From NCBI GenBank assembly GCA_937934355.1, contig CALGZY010000028.1, positions 1 through 6,325 of the forward strand: a stretch of DNA of 6,325 nt, written 5' to 3'. The notes beneath the pieces are model-generated. The model saw only the letters and a list, made by a program, of their open reading frames with translations. It had not been told where the DNA came from and searched no databases. The position numbers and the translations under genes were made by a program. Source of the stretch: an uncultured Collinsella sp. (GTDB taxonomy: Bacteria > Actinomycetota > Coriobacteriia > Coriobacteriales > Coriobacteriaceae). Positions within the stretch are counted from its first letter, which is position 1. Each line of letters begins with the position of its first letter. Of the stretch, positions 5,317-6,325 are shown one piece after another.

Positions 5317-6325
5317 ATGGGAGCATTGGTAAACAACAATCAGATCATTCGAATCGATAGCAATCTTCTGCTCGATTCAACCATGTGCGATGCGTACATG
5401 GACGGTTCCTACTTATGCTTGACCCCCAATGAGTTCAACATCTTGTTTTGCATGGCTCAAAAACCGGGTCATGCATTTTCTCGCCAAGAGCTGTTTGCTG
5501 CGGCATTTGGCCACGATGACCCTAAGTCACATCGAGTGCTCGATAGCCATATCAAGAACATTCGCAAGAAATTGAAAGAAGATGCCCGCAACGCTCGTTG
5601 GCTTAAGGGCGTTCACGGTTATGGCTATCGTCTCGATTTTGCTCCGGGATTTGAGCCTGAGGCGAGCATTGGTGAGGGCGGGCGTGTATTTCGTTCTGCG
5701 CATGGCGACCGTGTGCTTGTCGTTGACTCTGAGAACCGTATTGTTCAGCTCGATGGCGAGGAGCTTGCGCTTACGCCAATTGAATATAGTGTCTTGAATG
5801 TACTTACGGCTAGGTCAAGCGTTGAGATTTCAAATGAGGAACTGTCGCAGATCTCGATGGGCGTTGGCTTCGCTGAATCGAATAGAGCTCTTGCTTCGCA
5901 TGTTAAAAACCTCCGTAAGAAGCTGGGAGATGAAGTAAAGAATCCCCTTTGGATTAAAACGGTGCATGGTTTTGGCTATCGGTTCCTGGGTGTCGATGAG
6001 ACCCCCGCGCCATGCGAAGAACAAATGCTGGATGACTCTCTGATCGAGCTCTCCGAACAGCTGCAAATGGCATTTGATACAACGTCCGGTTCCATTCTTT
6101 TATGGCATGACGTTGGCGGTGCATACGCGGATGTTGTTGAGCGGCTATTGTTGCCCGACGATGTTGTGTTGATTCGCGAGGATATGGCCGGCAAATTCGA
6201 TACGATTCGAGCTATTAACGAACTCGGCTTCGATGAACGAGCGCTGTTCTATCGGTCATCACCGTGCGTTGTCGATGCGAACGATTGGTTTGCGGACGTT
6301 GAAGCGAGTGCTGAGAGCTTTGTCC
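5317..6325 (+). CDS. pglZ: Tandem OmpR/PhoB winged-helix domains fused to PglZ N-terminus, 3' end outside window
   Basis: An uninterrupted frame of 336 codons runs to the window end. Residues about 10-107 form one OmpR/PhoB-type winged-helix domain (LTPNEFNIL at 35-43, recognition helix VLDSHIKNIRKKLKE at 74-88, wing WLKGVHGYGYRL at 95-106). Residues about 127-224 form a second (LTPIEYSVL at 152-160, ALASHVKNLRKKLGD at 191-205, WIKTVHGFGYRF at 212-223). There is no response-regulator receiver domain. From about 237 the sequence resembles the start of PglZ: a helix, then SILLWHDVGGAYADVVERL (259-277), LPDDVVLIRED, a GKF...R..NELG segment and NDWFADVEA. PglZ is the alkaline-phosphatase-superfamily BREX subunit that follows pglX in type 1 operons; its metal-binding core would lie beyond the window. 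The start is 32 bases after the pglX C-terminal stop, with only a weak GAAAGAG (5305-5311) as ribosome-binding site. ATG 6025 (residue 237) could give a PglZ-only form. The winged-helix identity is secure; PglZ is supported by resemblance plus operon position. DNA binding for autoregulation or targeting is inferred. Confidence 0.8.
   Translation, partial: MGALVNNNQIIRIDSNLLLDSTMCDAYMDGSYLCLTPNEFNILFCMAQKPGHAFSRQELFAAAFGHDDPKSHRVLDSHIKNIRKKLKEDARNARWLKGVHGYGYRLDFAPGFEPEASIGEGGRVFRSAHGDRVLVVDSENRIVQLDGEELALTPIEYSVLNVLTARSSVEISNEELSQISMGVGFAESNRALASHVKNLRKKLGDEVKNPLWIKTVHGFGYRFLGVDETPAPCEEQMLDDSLIELSEQLQMAFDTTSGSILLWHDVGGAYADVVERLLLPDDVVLIREDMAGKFDTIRAINELGFDERALFYRSSPCVVDANDWFADVEASAESFV

Noticed and set aside
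5582..5797. + strand frame of 71 codons within the winged-helix region
   Set aside because: It is out of frame with the long open frame from 5317, which has clear domains; it is a shadow.
1..6325. CRISPR array, tRNA or rRNA genes
   Set aside because: No regularly spaced repeats, no tRNA-like cloverleaf and no rRNA sequence were noticed; coding density is nearly complete.

Overview
The window is an internal slice of a type 1 BREX (bacteriophage exclusion) defence operon, all on the + strand, in the canonical order brxC - pglX - pglZ. The protein style (acidic, with close resemblance to what I remember of Collinsella-like BREX proteins) and the mostly GC-rich codon use suggest a gut actinobacterium of the class Coriobacteriia. 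This taxonomic guess is inference, and no rRNA or housekeeping gene is present to fix it.

Layout. (1) Positions 2-1006 hold the 3' end of brxC, the P-loop ATPase, but an in-frame TGA at 863-865 interrupts it. The 46 codons after that stop still encode the recognisable BrxC C-terminal tail. (2) Positions 1016-3547 encode the catalytic and target-recognition part of the PglX adenine methyltransferase, with DPACGSG and NPPY motifs. It stops at the conserved 'SFETSWDFKRHPLV' block instead of running to the usual full length of about 1,150-1,200 residues. (3) Seven bases later an AT-richer gene (3555-4175) encodes a HEPN protein of the RiboL-PSP type, with the ribonuclease-type motif R-x4-H. (4) After a 140-base gap, 4316-5284 encodes the missing C-terminal part of PglX, with its own ribosome-binding site and ATG. 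(5) From 5317 to the window end runs an open frame in which two tandem OmpR/PhoB-type winged-helix domains are fused to the N-terminus of a PglZ-like protein. Its phosphatase core lies beyond the window.

How the genes fit together. In BREX, PglX methylates host DNA for self-recognition, while BrxC and PglZ are needed with the other Brx proteins to block phage replication. Here PglX appears to be made as two chains (843 + 322 residues, together about one normal PglX), with a putative RNase gene placed exactly at the split. This arrangement suggests a HEPN effector genetically and translationally tied to the methyltransferase, perhaps acting as a backup or guard toxin. The PglZ subunit carries its own double DNA-binding module, which could give autoregulation or DNA targeting. 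Whether the locus is fully active is uncertain because of the brxC stop codon.

The most notable items are the split PglX with an embedded HEPN gene, the winged-helix-winged-helix-PglZ fusion, and the brxC nonsense codon.
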